A stretch of 64,000 bases of DNA from NCBI GenBank assembly GCA_030537815.1, contig JAUNVF010000003.1, positions 1-64,000 of the forward strand, written 5' to 3'. Of the stretch, positions 35,662-43,767 are shown in pieces (positions within the stretch are counted from its first letter, which is position 1; each line of letters opens with the position of its first letter). The notes below the pieces were generated by a model that was not told where the DNA came from, did not search any database, and was given only the letters and a program-made list of their open reading frames with translations. The DNA is from Tissierellia bacterium. GTDB taxonomy: Bacteria; Bacillota; Clostridia; Tissierellales; Peptoniphilaceae. A program made the translations under genes and the position numbers.

Positions 35662-35892
35662 ATGAAAGAATTAGTTTTACAAATTGCAAAAGCATTAGTT
35701 GATTGTCCTGAAAAAGTTAATGTTGAAGAGATATCAAATGGAAATGAAGTTAATATAAAAATCAGCGTCGATCCATCCGATATGGGCAAGATAATCGGGA
35801 AACAGGGAAGAATTGCAAAGGCGATTAGAACTGTTGCCAAAGCGGCAGGAACTAAAGCAGATTTACATGTAGATGTTGAAATTGTCGACTGA
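35662..35892 (+). CDS. khpA: KH-domain RNA-binding protein KhpA
   Basis: This 76-residue protein is a single KH domain with the GxxG loop in IIGKQGRIAKAIRTV. KhpA dimerises with KhpB (Jag) and binds many small RNAs, affecting cell division and elongation in streptococci. Position between rpsP and rimM is conserved. AGGAGGAAG is the RBS. Its stop overlaps the rimM start by one base. Confidence 0.94.
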   Translation: MKELVLQIAKALVDCPEKVNVEEISNGNEVNIKISVDPSDMGKIIGKQGRIAKAIRTVAKAAGTKADLHVDVEIVD

Positions 35893-36395
35893 TGGAATAT
35901 ATTAAAGTCGGACAAATCATAGGTACATTCGGTATTAGAGGTGAAGTAAAATTATATCCTTTGACATTCGATACCGACAGATTTGCTCAAGATATAGATT
36001 ATTTTATTGGCGAAGATAAAATTAAAGTCCATATAAAAAAATTTAGACTAGACAAGAAGATTCTAATAATATTATTTAAAGAATTTGACGATATCAATTC
36101 GGTTGAAAAATTCAAGTCAGAATATCTCTATATCTCGAGCGACGATTTACTAAGATTAGACGAAGACAGTTATTATATTCATGAATTGACAGGTCTAAAG
36201 GTTTATCAAGACGAAGATTATATAGGTGTTTTAGATGAAGTCTTAGAATATACATGCAATGATATCTATGTAGTAAAAAAAGAAAATGGAAATAATATAA
36301 TGATTCCTGCCGTAAAGGATTTTATAAATAAGGTCGATATCGATTCAGGTCGAATTTACGTAAATATGATCGAGGGAATGGATAATGAGATTTGA
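35892..36395 (+). CDS. rimM: 16S rRNA processing protein RimM
   Basis: This 167-residue ribosome maturation factor helps assemble the 30S head and binds S19. The N-terminal RimM barrel begins YIKVGQIIGTFGIRGEVKLYPLT, and the C-terminal PRC-barrel includes YYIHELTGLKVY and MIPAVKDFINKVDIDSG. It overlaps khpA by 1 base and trmD by 11, so the three are translationally coupled. Confidence 0.95.
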   Translation: MEYIKVGQIIGTFGIRGEVKLYPLTFDTDRFAQDIDYFIGEDKIKVHIKKFRLDKKILIILFKEFDDINSVEKFKSEYLYISSDDLLRLDEDSYYIHELTGLKVYQDEDYIGVLDEVLEYTCNDIYVVKKENGNNIMIPAVKDFINKVDIDSGRIYVNMIEGMDNEI

Positions 36396-37074
36396 CATCA
36401 TCACGATATTTCCCGAGTTTTTCTATGCACTCAATGATTATGGGGTTGTCGGTAAGGCGGTAGAGTCAGGTAAAATCAAAATAAATCCGGTAAATCTAAG
36501 GGATTACTCTCAAGACAAGCATAAAAAAGTCGACGATGAAATATATGGCGGAGGACCTGGAATGTTAATGTCTCCCCAGCCGATATGCGACGCTATCGAT
36601 GATTTAAAAAGCGAAAATTCAAAGACTATATTTATGTCACCTCAGGGTAAAAATATGGACAATGATATGGTTATCGAGCTTTCAAGTTTTGAACATCTGA
36701 TAATTCTATGTGGTCATTATGAAGGTGTAGATCAGAGGATTATCGATAATTACATCGATATGGAGATTTCTATAGGGGATTATATTTTAACCGGTGGGGA
36801 AATTCCTGCCATGGCATTAATCGACTCTGTTTCGAGATTTATTCCGGGAGTTCTAGGGAATAGTGACAGTGCAGTATCTGATTCGCTTTACAATGATTTA
36901 TTAAAGTATTCTGTTTATACCAGACCTGCTGATTTTAGGGGGATGAAAGTCCCTGAAATTTTACTTAGTGGAAATCACAAACTCATAGAAGAGTGGCGTA
37001 TGGAGAATTCTTTGGAAAATACGAAAAATAAAAGGCCTGATCTATACGAAAAATATTTGAAGAACAAAGTTTAG
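36385..37074 (+). CDS. trmD: tRNA (guanine(37)-N(1))-methyltransferase
   Basis: This 229-residue SPOUT methyltransferase makes m1G37 and prevents frameshifting. It begins MRFDIITIFPEFF, has DEIYGGGPGMLMSPQPI, the trefoil-knot GHYEGVDQRIID and GDYILTGGEIPAM. Length is normal. The next gene is rpsB with its own promoter; rplS, which almost always follows trmD in Bacillota, is not present. Confidence 0.96.
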   Translation: MRFDIITIFPEFFYALNDYGVVGKAVESGKIKINPVNLRDYSQDKHKKVDDEIYGGGPGMLMSPQPICDAIDDLKSENSKTIFMSPQGKNMDNDMVIELSSFEHLIILCGHYEGVDQRIIDNYIDMEISIGDYILTGGEIPAMALIDSVSRFIPGVLGNSDSAVSDSLYNDLLKYSVYTRPADFRGMKVPEILLSGNHKLIEEWRMENSLENTKNKRPDLYEKYLKNKV

Positions 37075-37082
37075 ATACTTGT

Positions 37083-37111
37083 TTGATGTTAAGTATTTGA
37101 TATGGTATAAT
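37083..37111 (+). promoter_or_regulatory. SigA-type promoter of rpsB
   Basis: TTGATG (37083-37088) and TATAAT (37106-37111) are 17 bases apart, with TGG before the -10. This gives a leader of about 94 bases. Confidence 0.8.
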
Positions 37112-37117
37112 AGCTAA

Positions 37118-37206
37118 GGTAATACACACATCTCCTGATTGATTCAAATGTGCCTATGGGTCTTGATGATATGCGATGGAGATGGAGGAATAAAACATGG
37201 AGGTGC
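37118..37206 (+). promoter_or_regulatory. Structured leader of rpsB (possible S2 autoregulatory region)
   Basis: CATCTCC (37129-37135) can pair with GGAGATG (37178-37184), enclosing a 42-base region. A competing pairing CACAT (37127-37131) with ATGTG (37148-37152) is possible. Two purine-rich ribosome-site-like blocks occur (37178-37189 and 37199-37203). Leaders that bind S2 are known in proteobacteria; that this one does so is an inference. Confidence 0.45.
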
Positions 37207-37211
37207 AGTAA

Positions 37212-38036
37212 ATGTCAGTTGTTACAATGAAAAGCCTATTAGAGGCGGGTGTTCACTTTGGACATCAAACTAGAAGATGGAATCCGAAAATGGCTAAGTT
37301 CATCTTTACGGAGAGAAATGGTATCTATATAATAGATCTTCAAAAAACCGTTAAAAAGATGGAAGAAGCTTATAATGTCGCTAAAGAAGTGGCTGCAAAT
37401 GGAGGATCTATCTTATTTGTAGGTACAAAAAAACAAGCTCAAGAAGCTATCGAAAACGAAGCTAAAAGGAGCGGACAGCATTATGTAAGCCAGAGATGGC
37501 TGGGTGGTATGTTGACTAATTATCATACTATTAAAAAGAGAATCGACAGATTACATGAATTAGAAGCTATGGAAGAAACAGATGTATTTGAAAGACTTCC
37601 TAAAAAAGAGGTAATGACTTTAAGACATGAGAGAGAGCGTCTTGAAAAATTCCTTGGCGGGATAAAAAATATGAAGAGATTGCCTGAGCTTATGTTTGTT
37701 GTCGATCCTAAAAAAGAAAAAATTGCTGTCAATGAAGCGAGAATACTTGGAATCCCTGTAATAAGTATAGTCGATACAAATTGCGATCCTGATGAAGTCG
37801 ATTATCCGATTCCAGGAAATGACGATGCTATAAGAGCTGTAAAGCTTTTAACAGGAACTATTGCAAATGCAGTCATCGAAGGTAATCAGGGAGAACAATT
37901 TGAAGATTATAAAGATATAGAAGAAAATGATGATCAAGCTGAGCAAGAAGAAGTAAAAGAAGATACTGAAGACGAAAAAGAAGAAGTAGTCGAAGAAGTA
38001 GAAGAAGCTGAGGAATCATCAGAAGAAGATAAATAA
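37212..38036 (+). CDS. rpsB: 30S ribosomal protein S2 with acidic C-terminal tail
   Basis: This is a 274-residue S2. The core (residues 1 to about 232) has [45 protein letters not shown] and the [22 protein letters not shown] signature. About 40 extra C-terminal residues are dominated by Glu and Asp, beyond the usual S2 end. RBS GGAGGTG lies ahead. It starts the conserved rpsB-tsf-pyrH-frr group. Confidence 0.97.
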   Translation: MSVVTMKSLLEAGVHFGHQTRRWNPKMAKFIFTERNGIYIIDLQKTVKKMEEAYNVAKEVAANGGSILFVGTKKQAQEAIENEAKRSGQHYVSQRWLGGMLTNYHTIKKRIDRLHELEAMEETDVFERLPKKEVMTLRHERERLEKFLGGIKNMKRLPELMFVVDPKKEKIAVNEARILGIPVISIVDTNCDPDEVDYPIPGNDDAIRAVKLLTGTIANAVIEGNQGEQFEDYKDIEENDDQAEQEEVKEDTEDEKEEVVEEVEEAEESSEEDK

Positions 38037-38044
38037 TAAAAGGG

Positions 38045-38080
38045 GGTAGAGGTATAAAGATTTTTCTTTACTCTACCTTT
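38045..38080 (+). terminator. Attenuator-like hairpin between rpsB and tsf
   Basis: GGTAGAG (38045-38051) pairs with CTCTACC (38071-38077), with an inner TAAAGA/TCTTTA stem, followed by TTTAATTAT. It is weaker than a full terminator and probably sets the rpsB:tsf ratio. Confidence 0.55.
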
Positions 38081-38100
38081 AATTATATAGGAGGTAATTT

Positions 38101-38772
38101 ATGTCGTATACAGCAGCACAAGTTAAGGAACTGAGAACTAAAACAGGTGCAGGTATGATGGATTGTAAAAACGCACTTGTTGAAACAGATGGTGATATCG
38201 AAAAAGCAATCGCAATTCTTAGAGAAAAAGGATTGGCGGGAGCAGCTAAAAAAGCTGGTAGAATCGCATCTGAAGGTATAGTGGAATCATATATTCACGG
38301 TGGAAGAATCGGAGTATTGATAGAAGTAAATACAGAAACTGATTTCGTAGCTAAAAACGAAGACTTTAAAAAATTCGTTAAGGATATGGCAATGCAGGTT
38401 GCAGCATCAAGTCCTCAATATGTGAGCGAAGAAGATGTTCCAGAGTCTGTAATAGAGAATGAAAGACAAGTTCTAATCAATCAGGCTATGAATGAATCAA
38501 AAGAAAAGAATATTCCTGAAGACAAGGCTCAAATGATTGCTGAAAAGAAAGTCGAAGGAAGAATGAGCAAATTCTTTGAAGAAATCTGCTTATTAGATCA
38601 AGCTTTCATTAGAGATCCAAATAAGAAAGTAAAAGATATTTTAACTGAACTTATCGGTAAAATCGGTGAAAATATTAAAATAAGAAGATTTACAAGATAT
38701 GAAGTCGGAGAAGGTCTGGAAAAAAGAGAAGAAAACTTTGCAGAAGAAGTTGCTAAGCAAATAGGTAATTAA
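38101..38772 (+). CDS. tsf: Elongation factor Ts
   Basis: This 223-residue factor recharges EF-Tu with GTP. The N-terminal UBA-like domain is followed by the signatures [18 protein letters not shown] and [17 protein letters not shown], which contains the TDFVA contact to EF-Tu. The protein is shorter than the E. coli form, as usual in clostridia. RBS is AGGAGGT. pyrH follows after a short hairpin. Confidence 0.97.
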   Translation: MSYTAAQVKELRTKTGAGMMDCKNALVETDGDIEKAIAILREKGLAGAAKKAGRIASEGIVESYIHGGRIGVLIEVNTETDFVAKNEDFKKFVKDMAMQVAASSPQYVSEEDVPESVIENERQVLINQAMNESKEKNIPEDKAQMIAEKKVEGRMSKFFEEICLLDQAFIRDPNKKVKDILTELIGKIGENIKIRRFTRYEVGEGLEKREENFAEEVAKQIGN

Positions 38773-38773
38773 T

Positions 38774-38809
38774 AATACTGGAGAACACTCGATGTTCTCC
38801 ATTGTATTA
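38774..38809 (+). other. RNA hairpin between tsf and pyrH
   Basis: TGGAGAACA (38779-38787) pairs with TGTTCTCCA (38793-38801) across CTCGA, extended by AATAC/GTATT. There is no T run, so it may be a processing or stability element rather than a terminator. Confidence 0.5.
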
Positions 38810-38841
38810 ATTAGATCTACAAAATTCTTGAGGTGATGCGG

Positions 38842-39549
38842 ATGGATATAGAATATAAAAGAGTAATCTTAAAGCTGAGTGGTGAAGCGCTTTCCGGCGA
38901 TAAGGGACATGGACTAGATGATGAAGTAATAAATAATATATGTTCTAAAATTGTCGAGATAAGCAAAAGAGGAGTGCAGATAGCTATCGTCGTGGGCGGC
39001 GGTAATTATTGGAGGGGTAAGAGCAGCACTATGATAGATAGGAGTACATCGGATAATATGGGTATGCTCGGTACAGTCATAAATGCGCTCAGACTACAGG
39101 CTTCTCTTGAGGAAATGGGGGTTGACACTAGAGTGCAGACTGCGATAAGCATGCAACAAGTAGCAGAGCCCTATATTAGGAGAAGAGCCATTAGACATCT
39201 TGAAAAAGGCAGGATAGTGATTTTCGGAGCCGGATCGGGACTACCTTTCTTTTCTACTGACACCACAGCAGCATTAAGAGCTGCCGAGATTGATGCAGAC
39301 GCTATTTTAATCGGCAAAAAAGGCGTAGACGGGGTATATGACAGTGATCCAAATATTAATTCCGACGCAAAAAAATTCGATTATTTAACTTATATTGATG
39401 TACTTAACTTGGGATTGGGTATAATGGATTCAACGGCAACATCTCTTTGTATGGATAATGATATCCCATTATTGGTATTTGGGATAGATGATCCTCAGAA
39501 TTTGATTAGGATTTTTGACAAAGAAAAAATAGGCACAATAATTCGCTAG
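38842..39549 (+). CDS. pyrH: UMP kinase
   Basis: This roughly 235-residue hexameric kinase phosphorylates UMP to UDP. Family segments are [15 protein letters not shown] at the N-terminus, [13 protein letters not shown], the [19 protein letters not shown] stretch and [18 protein letters not shown] chose the ATG at 38842, six bases after GAGGTG; upstream ATG and GTG codons overlap that site. It is part of the rpsB-tsf-pyrH-frr block. Confidence 0.95.
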   Translation: MDIEYKRVILKLSGEALSGDKGHGLDDEVINNICSKIVEISKRGVQIAIVVGGGNYWRGKSSTMIDRSTSDNMGMLGTVINALRLQASLEEMGVDTRVQTAISMQQVAEPYIRRRAIRHLEKGRIVIFGAGSGLPFFSTDTTAALRAAEIDADAILIGKKGVDGVYDSDPNINSDAKKFDYLTYIDVLNLGLGIMDSTATSLCMDNDIPLLVFGIDDPQNLIRIFDKEKIGTIIR

Positions 39550-39560
39550 GAGGCTTTTTT

Positions 39561-40118
39561 ATGTATGAACCTATTATCAATGAATTAGAAAACAAATTAA
39601 AGAAGACGATTTCCGCATTGAAAGACGAATTGACGCAAATACGAGCTGGCAGGGCTAATCCTGCGCTTGTAGAAAAAATTACAGTAGACTATTACGGAGT
39701 ACCTACACCCCTTCAACAGGTAGCTTCCATATCGGCTCCTGAAGCTAGACTTTTGGTTATTCAGCCATGGGATGCTTCTATAATCAAGGAAATTGAGAAG
39801 GAAATTCAAAAATCTGACCTCGGTATAACTCCGTCCAATGATGGTAAATTGATTAGACTTCCCTTCCCTGTATTGACGGAGGAGAGAAGGGTGGAATTGA
39901 CAAAAGTTGCTAAAAAGATTTCTGAGAATTCAAAAGTGAGTATAAGAAATCTTAGAAGAGATGCCATTGACGATATTAAAAAGTTGGAAAAAGAAAAATC
40001 TTTGCCTGAAGATGATAGAAAAGTCGCTGAAAATAAAGTTCAGGAAGTCATAGATAAGTACAATAAGATGGTAGAAGAAATTCTAAAAGCTAAAGAAGAC
40101 GAATTGATGGAATTGTAA
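39561..40118 (+). CDS. frr: Ribosome recycling factor
   Basis: This 185-residue protein splits post-termination ribosomes with EF-G. The three-helix bundle shows LTQIRAGRANPALVEKI, YYGVPTPLQQVASIS, LIRLPFPVLTEERR and VSIRNLRRDAIDDIKK. Length is exactly that of the family. RBS AGGAGGC is 11 bases after pyrH. Confidence 0.97.
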   Translation: MYEPIINELENKLKKTISALKDELTQIRAGRANPALVEKITVDYYGVPTPLQQVASISAPEARLLVIQPWDASIIKEIEKEIQKSDLGITPSNDGKLIRLPFPVLTEERRVELTKVAKKISENSKVSIRNLRRDAIDDIKKLEKEKSLPEDDRKVAENKVQEVIDKYNKMVEEILKAKEDELMEL

Positions 40119-40127
40119 GATTAAATC

Positions 40128-40165
40128 GAAGTTGAGGCAACTCAACTTCCGGTTTATTTAATTTA
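40128..40165 (+). terminator. Possible weak terminator after frr
   Basis: GAAGTTGAG (40128-40136) pairs perfectly with CTCAACTTC (40141-40149) across GCAA. A broken T-rich tract (CGGTTTATTTAATTTATTT) follows. Confidence 0.5.
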
Positions 40166-40187
40166 TTTCTAATTGATGGAGGTAATA

Positions 40188-40910
40188 GTGCAAACAAAAT
40201 CCGATAAGATGTCAAATCTACCAAGACATATATCTATTATAATGGACGGAAATGGAAGATGGGCTTCAGACAGGGGCTTGCCACGCTCATTTGGACATAG
40301 AGAAGGAATGAATAGAGTTGTAGATATTGTCGAGCATGCAAGCAAAATAGGAGTCGAGTATTTAAGCCTCTACGCCTTTTCAACTGAAAATTGGAAAAGG
40401 CCCGCAGAGGAAGTGAATGCTTTGATGGAACTGCTTGTGATATATATTAGAAATCAATTAAATAGACTGCATAAAAATGGAGTAATAATAAATATAATGG
40501 GCGATATCGATGCATTGCCAAATACTCCAAAAAGAGAGATAATTAAAGCTGTCGAAAAAACTGAGAATAATAAAGGCATGACTTTAAATTTGGGTATAAA
40601 TTATGGCGGGCGAAATGAGATAATAAACGCATGTAAAAAACTATATATGGAAATTGAAGATAATGATAGATCTATAGAAAGTATTGAAGAGTCTGATTTA
40701 GAGAAGTATTTGTATACTTCCTCTCAACCGGATCCCGATTTATTGATTAGACCCGGAGCAGAAAAGAGAATCAGCAATTTTATGATATATCAACTAGCAT
40801 ATACGGAATTTTATTTTACAGATATTTTATGGCCGGATTTTAAGGCTGGAAATTTAGATGAGGCTATCGAAGAATATATGAGGAGAAAAAGGCGATTTGG
40901 AGGAATATGA
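40188..40910 (+). CDS. uppS: Isoprenyl (undecaprenyl) diphosphate synthase
   Basis: This roughly 240-residue cis-prenyltransferase makes the C55 lipid carrier for wall polymers. The catalytic Asp is in IIMDGNGRWA (near residue 20). YLSLYAFSTENWKRP and the substrate-binding LLIRPGAEKRISNFMIYQLAYTEFYF region (split here as LLIRPGAEKRISNF and MIYQLAYTEFYF) follow. GGAGGT at 40178-40183 points to the GTG at 40188; a reading from 40173 would include that site. cdsA overlaps its end. Confidence 0.95.
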   Translation: MQTKSDKMSNLPRHISIIMDGNGRWASDRGLPRSFGHREGMNRVVDIVEHASKIGVEYLSLYAFSTENWKRPAEEVNALMELLVIYIRNQLNRLHKNGVIINIMGDIDALPNTPKREIIKAVEKTENNKGMTLNLGINYGGRNEIINACKKLYMEIEDNDRSIESIEESDLEKYLYTSSQPDPDLLIRPGAEKRISNFMIYQLAYTEFYFTDILWPDFKAGNLDEAIEEYMRRKRRFGGI

Positions 40911-41689
40911 TGAAAAAGCTTATAACTAGAACATTGAGCGGCATACTTATACTGTCGGCTGTCATATTCTTTACATTAAAGGGAGATTTATATCTCCTGT
41001 CTTCGATTGTCGTATTAAGTTCTATCGCCTCATATGAATTTCATAGAGCTATGAAAAAAATAGATTTAAATTATCCTCTTTGGCTTCAATTGATATTTGG
41101 ATTATTATTAAATATATTTGCCTATTTGAGGATGTATGAAATCTTTTTATTGGCACTTACTCTCATTTTTTTGATATCTTTCATAATCGCATCCTTGGGA
41201 TTCAAGTATAAATTGAAAGATATGATGGCTTTTATATTTTCCATAATCTATATAAATGTCATACTCAGTTTTATTTTGAGATTTGATTCCAGCATATATT
41301 TGATTTTAGTATATTGTTGTGCATGGGGGACAGATACCTTTGCTTATATTGCCGGAGCATTATTTGGAAAACATAAATTAATAGAAAGGCTAAGTCCAAA
41401 TAAAACTATAGAGGGATCTATTGGTGGAATACTAGGCTCTGTACTCATGGTGGTGCTGGTACTAATGCCCAGTGGATCTTATAATCTATTTCAATGGGCT
41501 TTGGTTGCCGCTCTTGGATCTATAATTTCACAGATAGGTGATCTATCGGCATCTTATGTAAAGAGATTGGCCGGAATCAAGGATTATGGAAAGATTATAG
41601 TCGGACATGGCGGAATACTCGATAGATTTGATTCTGTTATATTTGCTGTGCCCGTAATATATATGTTTAATATACTGATTGGAAGGTGA
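40910..41689 (+). CDS. cdsA: Phosphatidate cytidylyltransferase
   Basis: This 259-residue multi-pass membrane enzyme makes CDP-diacylglycerol from phosphatidate and CTP. Seven or so hydrophobic segments are visible. The signature near the C-terminus is SYVKRLAGIKDYGKII followed by GHGGILDRFDS, with Val in place of the usual Pro before GHGG. GGAGG at 40899-40903 fits the ATG at 40910 better than the one at 40907. In most Bacillota dxr lies between cdsA and rseP, but here rseP starts 3 bases after the stop. Confidence 0.94.
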   Translation: MKKLITRTLSGILILSAVIFFTLKGDLYLLSSIVVLSSIASYEFHRAMKKIDLNYPLWLQLIFGLLLNIFAYLRMYEIFLLALTLIFLISFIIASLGFKYKLKDMMAFIFSIIYINVILSFILRFDSSIYLILVYCCAWGTDTFAYIAGALFGKHKLIERLSPNKTIEGSIGGILGSVLMVVLVLMPSGSYNLFQWALVAALGSIISQIGDLSASYVKRLAGIKDYGKIIVGHGGILDRFDSVIFAVPVIYMFNILIGR

Positions 41690-41692
41690 GAT

Positions 41693-42703
41693 ATGACTTC
41701 GTTTATTGTGACAGCTATTACTTCTATAATAGTTTTTTTACTCGTAATTTTAATACATGAATTTGGACATTTTGCTGTGGCGAAAGCAGTCGGTATTAAG
41801 GTGAATGAGTTTTCGATTGGAATGGGTCCTTCGATCTATTCAAAGCAAGCGGAGGAAACTCTGTATTCTGTTAGAGCATTGCCTATCGGTGGATATGTGG
41901 CTATGGAGGGTGAAGAAGAAGCGACTAGTGACCCTAGGAGTTTCAATAATGCCCCTATTTTTAAAAGAATCTTGGTAGTTGCTGCCGGAGCTTTTATGAA
42001 TTTCGTTTTAGCGATCGTGGTACTGGTTATAATAGGCCTATCCCTTGGTTCTGCTACAACTACTATAGCGGATTTTACTGAAGAGTCTACAGCAAAGTCT
42101 GCCGGAATAATATCCGGGGATCGAATCATATCTATAGACGGTAATGAGGTAGATAGCTGGCAGGAAATTATAAATCTGATATCTAGTAGCAAATCTGAAA
42201 AACTTGATATTGGTATAAATAGAGATGGAGAAAATAAAGTATTTAAAGTTGATCGAGGCGAAGAAGGCAAAATTGGTATTATAAGCAAAACCGAGAGGAG
42301 TTTTTCTGGGGCTATATCCTATGCTTTTAGTACAATCGCTTTTATAACCGTTGAAATTTTCAAGTTTTTCCAAAGGCTTTTCACTGGCTCCGTGAGCTTC
42401 AATGAGGTATCCGGTCCTGTGGGCATAATAGTGCAAATAGGCACTGCAGCTAGAACGGGGATATTAAATGTCCTGCTTTTATTAGCTTTCATCAATATAA
42501 ATGTGGGAATATTCAATTTATTGCCGATACCTGCTCTTGATGGTTCAAAGATAGTGATTTTAATTATAGAATCTATAAGAAAAAAGCCAATGCCTCAAGA
42601 AAAAGAAGGCCTTATCAATTTGATAGGATTTGTACTCTTGATTGGTCTTTTAATAGTTGTTACATTCAAAGATATAGTAAACTTTGGTCATTTCGGAGGT
42701 TAG
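41693..42703 (+). CDS. rseP: RIP zinc metalloprotease RseP
   Basis: This 336-residue site-2 protease cleaves substrates inside the membrane, including anti-sigma factors and signal peptide remnants. The zinc motif HEFGH is at residues 22-26 in the first membrane helix. A single PDZ domain occupies about 110-190 (SAGIISGDRIISIDG), and the second metal-binding motif NLLPIPALDG lies near 275-283. A C-terminal membrane helix closes the protein. It directly follows cdsA and runs into ispG. Confidence 0.94.
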   Translation: MTSFIVTAITSIIVFLLVILIHEFGHFAVAKAVGIKVNEFSIGMGPSIYSKQAEETLYSVRALPIGGYVAMEGEEEATSDPRSFNNAPIFKRILVVAAGAFMNFVLAIVVLVIIGLSLGSATTTIADFTEESTAKSAGIISGDRIISIDGNEVDSWQEIINLISSSKSEKLDIGINRDGENKVFKVDRGEEGKIGIISKTERSFSGAISYAFSTIAFITVEIFKFFQRLFTGSVSFNEVSGPVGIIVQIGTAARTGILNVLLLLAFININVGIFNLLPIPALDGSKIVILIIESIRKKPMPQEKEGLINLIGFVLLIGLLIVVTFKDIVNFGHFGG

Positions 42704-42704
42704 A

Positions 42705-43757
42705 ATGATTAAAAGAGTTAAGACGAAATGTATATATGTAGGAGATGTTCCGGTTGGTGGGGACTCTCCTATTACTGTTCAGTCAATGACCAATACTATT
42801 ACTGCCGACATAGAGTCTACAGTAAGTCAAATATTGGAATTAGAAAGGCATGGCTGTCATATAATTAGAGCTGCTGTAAATAATAGGGAAGATGCTTTAG
42901 CAATAAATCAGATTAAAAAAAGAACTCATATCCCATTCATTGCAGATATACAATTCGATTATAGATTGGGCATTCAGGCGGTAGAGAATGGTTGTGACTG
43001 TCTCAGAATTAATCCCGGAAATATTGGGTCGGAAAGAAAAGTGAGAGAGATTGTAGACTGCTGTAAGGAATATGAAGTTCCTATAAGAATAGGGGTAAAT
43101 TCAGGTTCATTATCGAGAAAAATAATTGACAAATACGGCGGAGTTAATACGGATAGTTTGGTGGAATCAGCCATAGATCAATTAGATATGCTTGAGAAAT
43201 TGAATTTTTACAATACTAAAATCTCGATAAAATCCAGCGATGTAAATACGATGATAGACTCATATATTAAATTGTCAAAAAAAGTAGATTACCCATTACA
43301 TCTGGGTGTTACTGAAGCAGGACCAATGATGAAAAGTACCGTTAAATCTAGCATAGGTATAGGTAGCTTACTCCGCATGGGGATTGGAGATACTTTAAGG
43401 GTATCTATTACAGGAAATCCAGTGGATGAAGTAGTCATTGGAAGGGAGATTTTAAAATCCCTATCGATATTAAATGAAGGAATTGACTTAATATCATGCC
43501 CAACATGTAGCAGGACTAAGATTAATCTAATCGAATTAGTTGAAAAGGCTGAGATGAAGCTTGATCAAATTGATAAAAATGCATCTATCGCTATAATGGG
43601 ATGTCCGGTCAATGGACCGGGGGAAGCTAGAGAAGCTGATCTCGGCATTGCATGTGGCGATGGATTTGGAGTTATTTTTAAAAAAGGTAAGATCATTAAA
43701 AGAGTAAAAGAGGAAGAATTACTGGATGCATTGCTAAAAGAAGTAGAATTATTATAA
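42705..43757 (+). CDS. ispG: 4-hydroxy-3-methylbut-2-enyl diphosphate synthase
   Basis: This 350-residue [4Fe-4S] enzyme catalyses the next-to-last step of the MEP isoprenoid pathway. Cluster ligands are Cys265 and Cys268 in SCPTCSR and Cys300 in GCPVNGPGEA. The N-terminal TIM barrel shows VQSMTNTITADIE and PFIADIQFDYRLGIQA. CGGAGGT at 42694-42700 supports the ATG at 42705, two bases after the rseP stop; the reading from 42684 would overlap this site. Its presence implies the MEP pathway, yet dxr is not at its usual place upstream. Confidence 0.96.
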   Translation: MIKRVKTKCIYVGDVPVGGDSPITVQSMTNTITADIESTVSQILELERHGCHIIRAAVNNREDALAINQIKKRTHIPFIADIQFDYRLGIQAVENGCDCLRINPGNIGSERKVREIVDCCKEYEVPIRIGVNSGSLSRKIIDKYGGVNTDSLVESAIDQLDMLEKLNFYNTKISIKSSDVNTMIDSYIKLSKKVDYPLHLGVTEAGPMMKSTVKSSIGIGSLLRMGIGDTLRVSITGNPVDEVVIGREILKSLSILNEGIDLISCPTCSRTKINLIELVEKAEMKLDQIDKNASIAIMGCPVNGPGEAREADLGIACGDGFGVIFKKGKIIKRVKEEELLDALLKEVELL

Positions 43758-43767
43758 GGAGTATTAA

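Noticed and set aside
37176..37211. Tiny open frames (5 and 4 codons) upstream of rpsB
   Set aside because: They arise from the repeated GATGGAG purine blocks; too short to support as peptides, though noted with the leader.
41836..42436. Two overlapping minus-strand open frames inside rseP
   Set aside because: Both are antisense to a complete metalloprotease and resemble no known protein.
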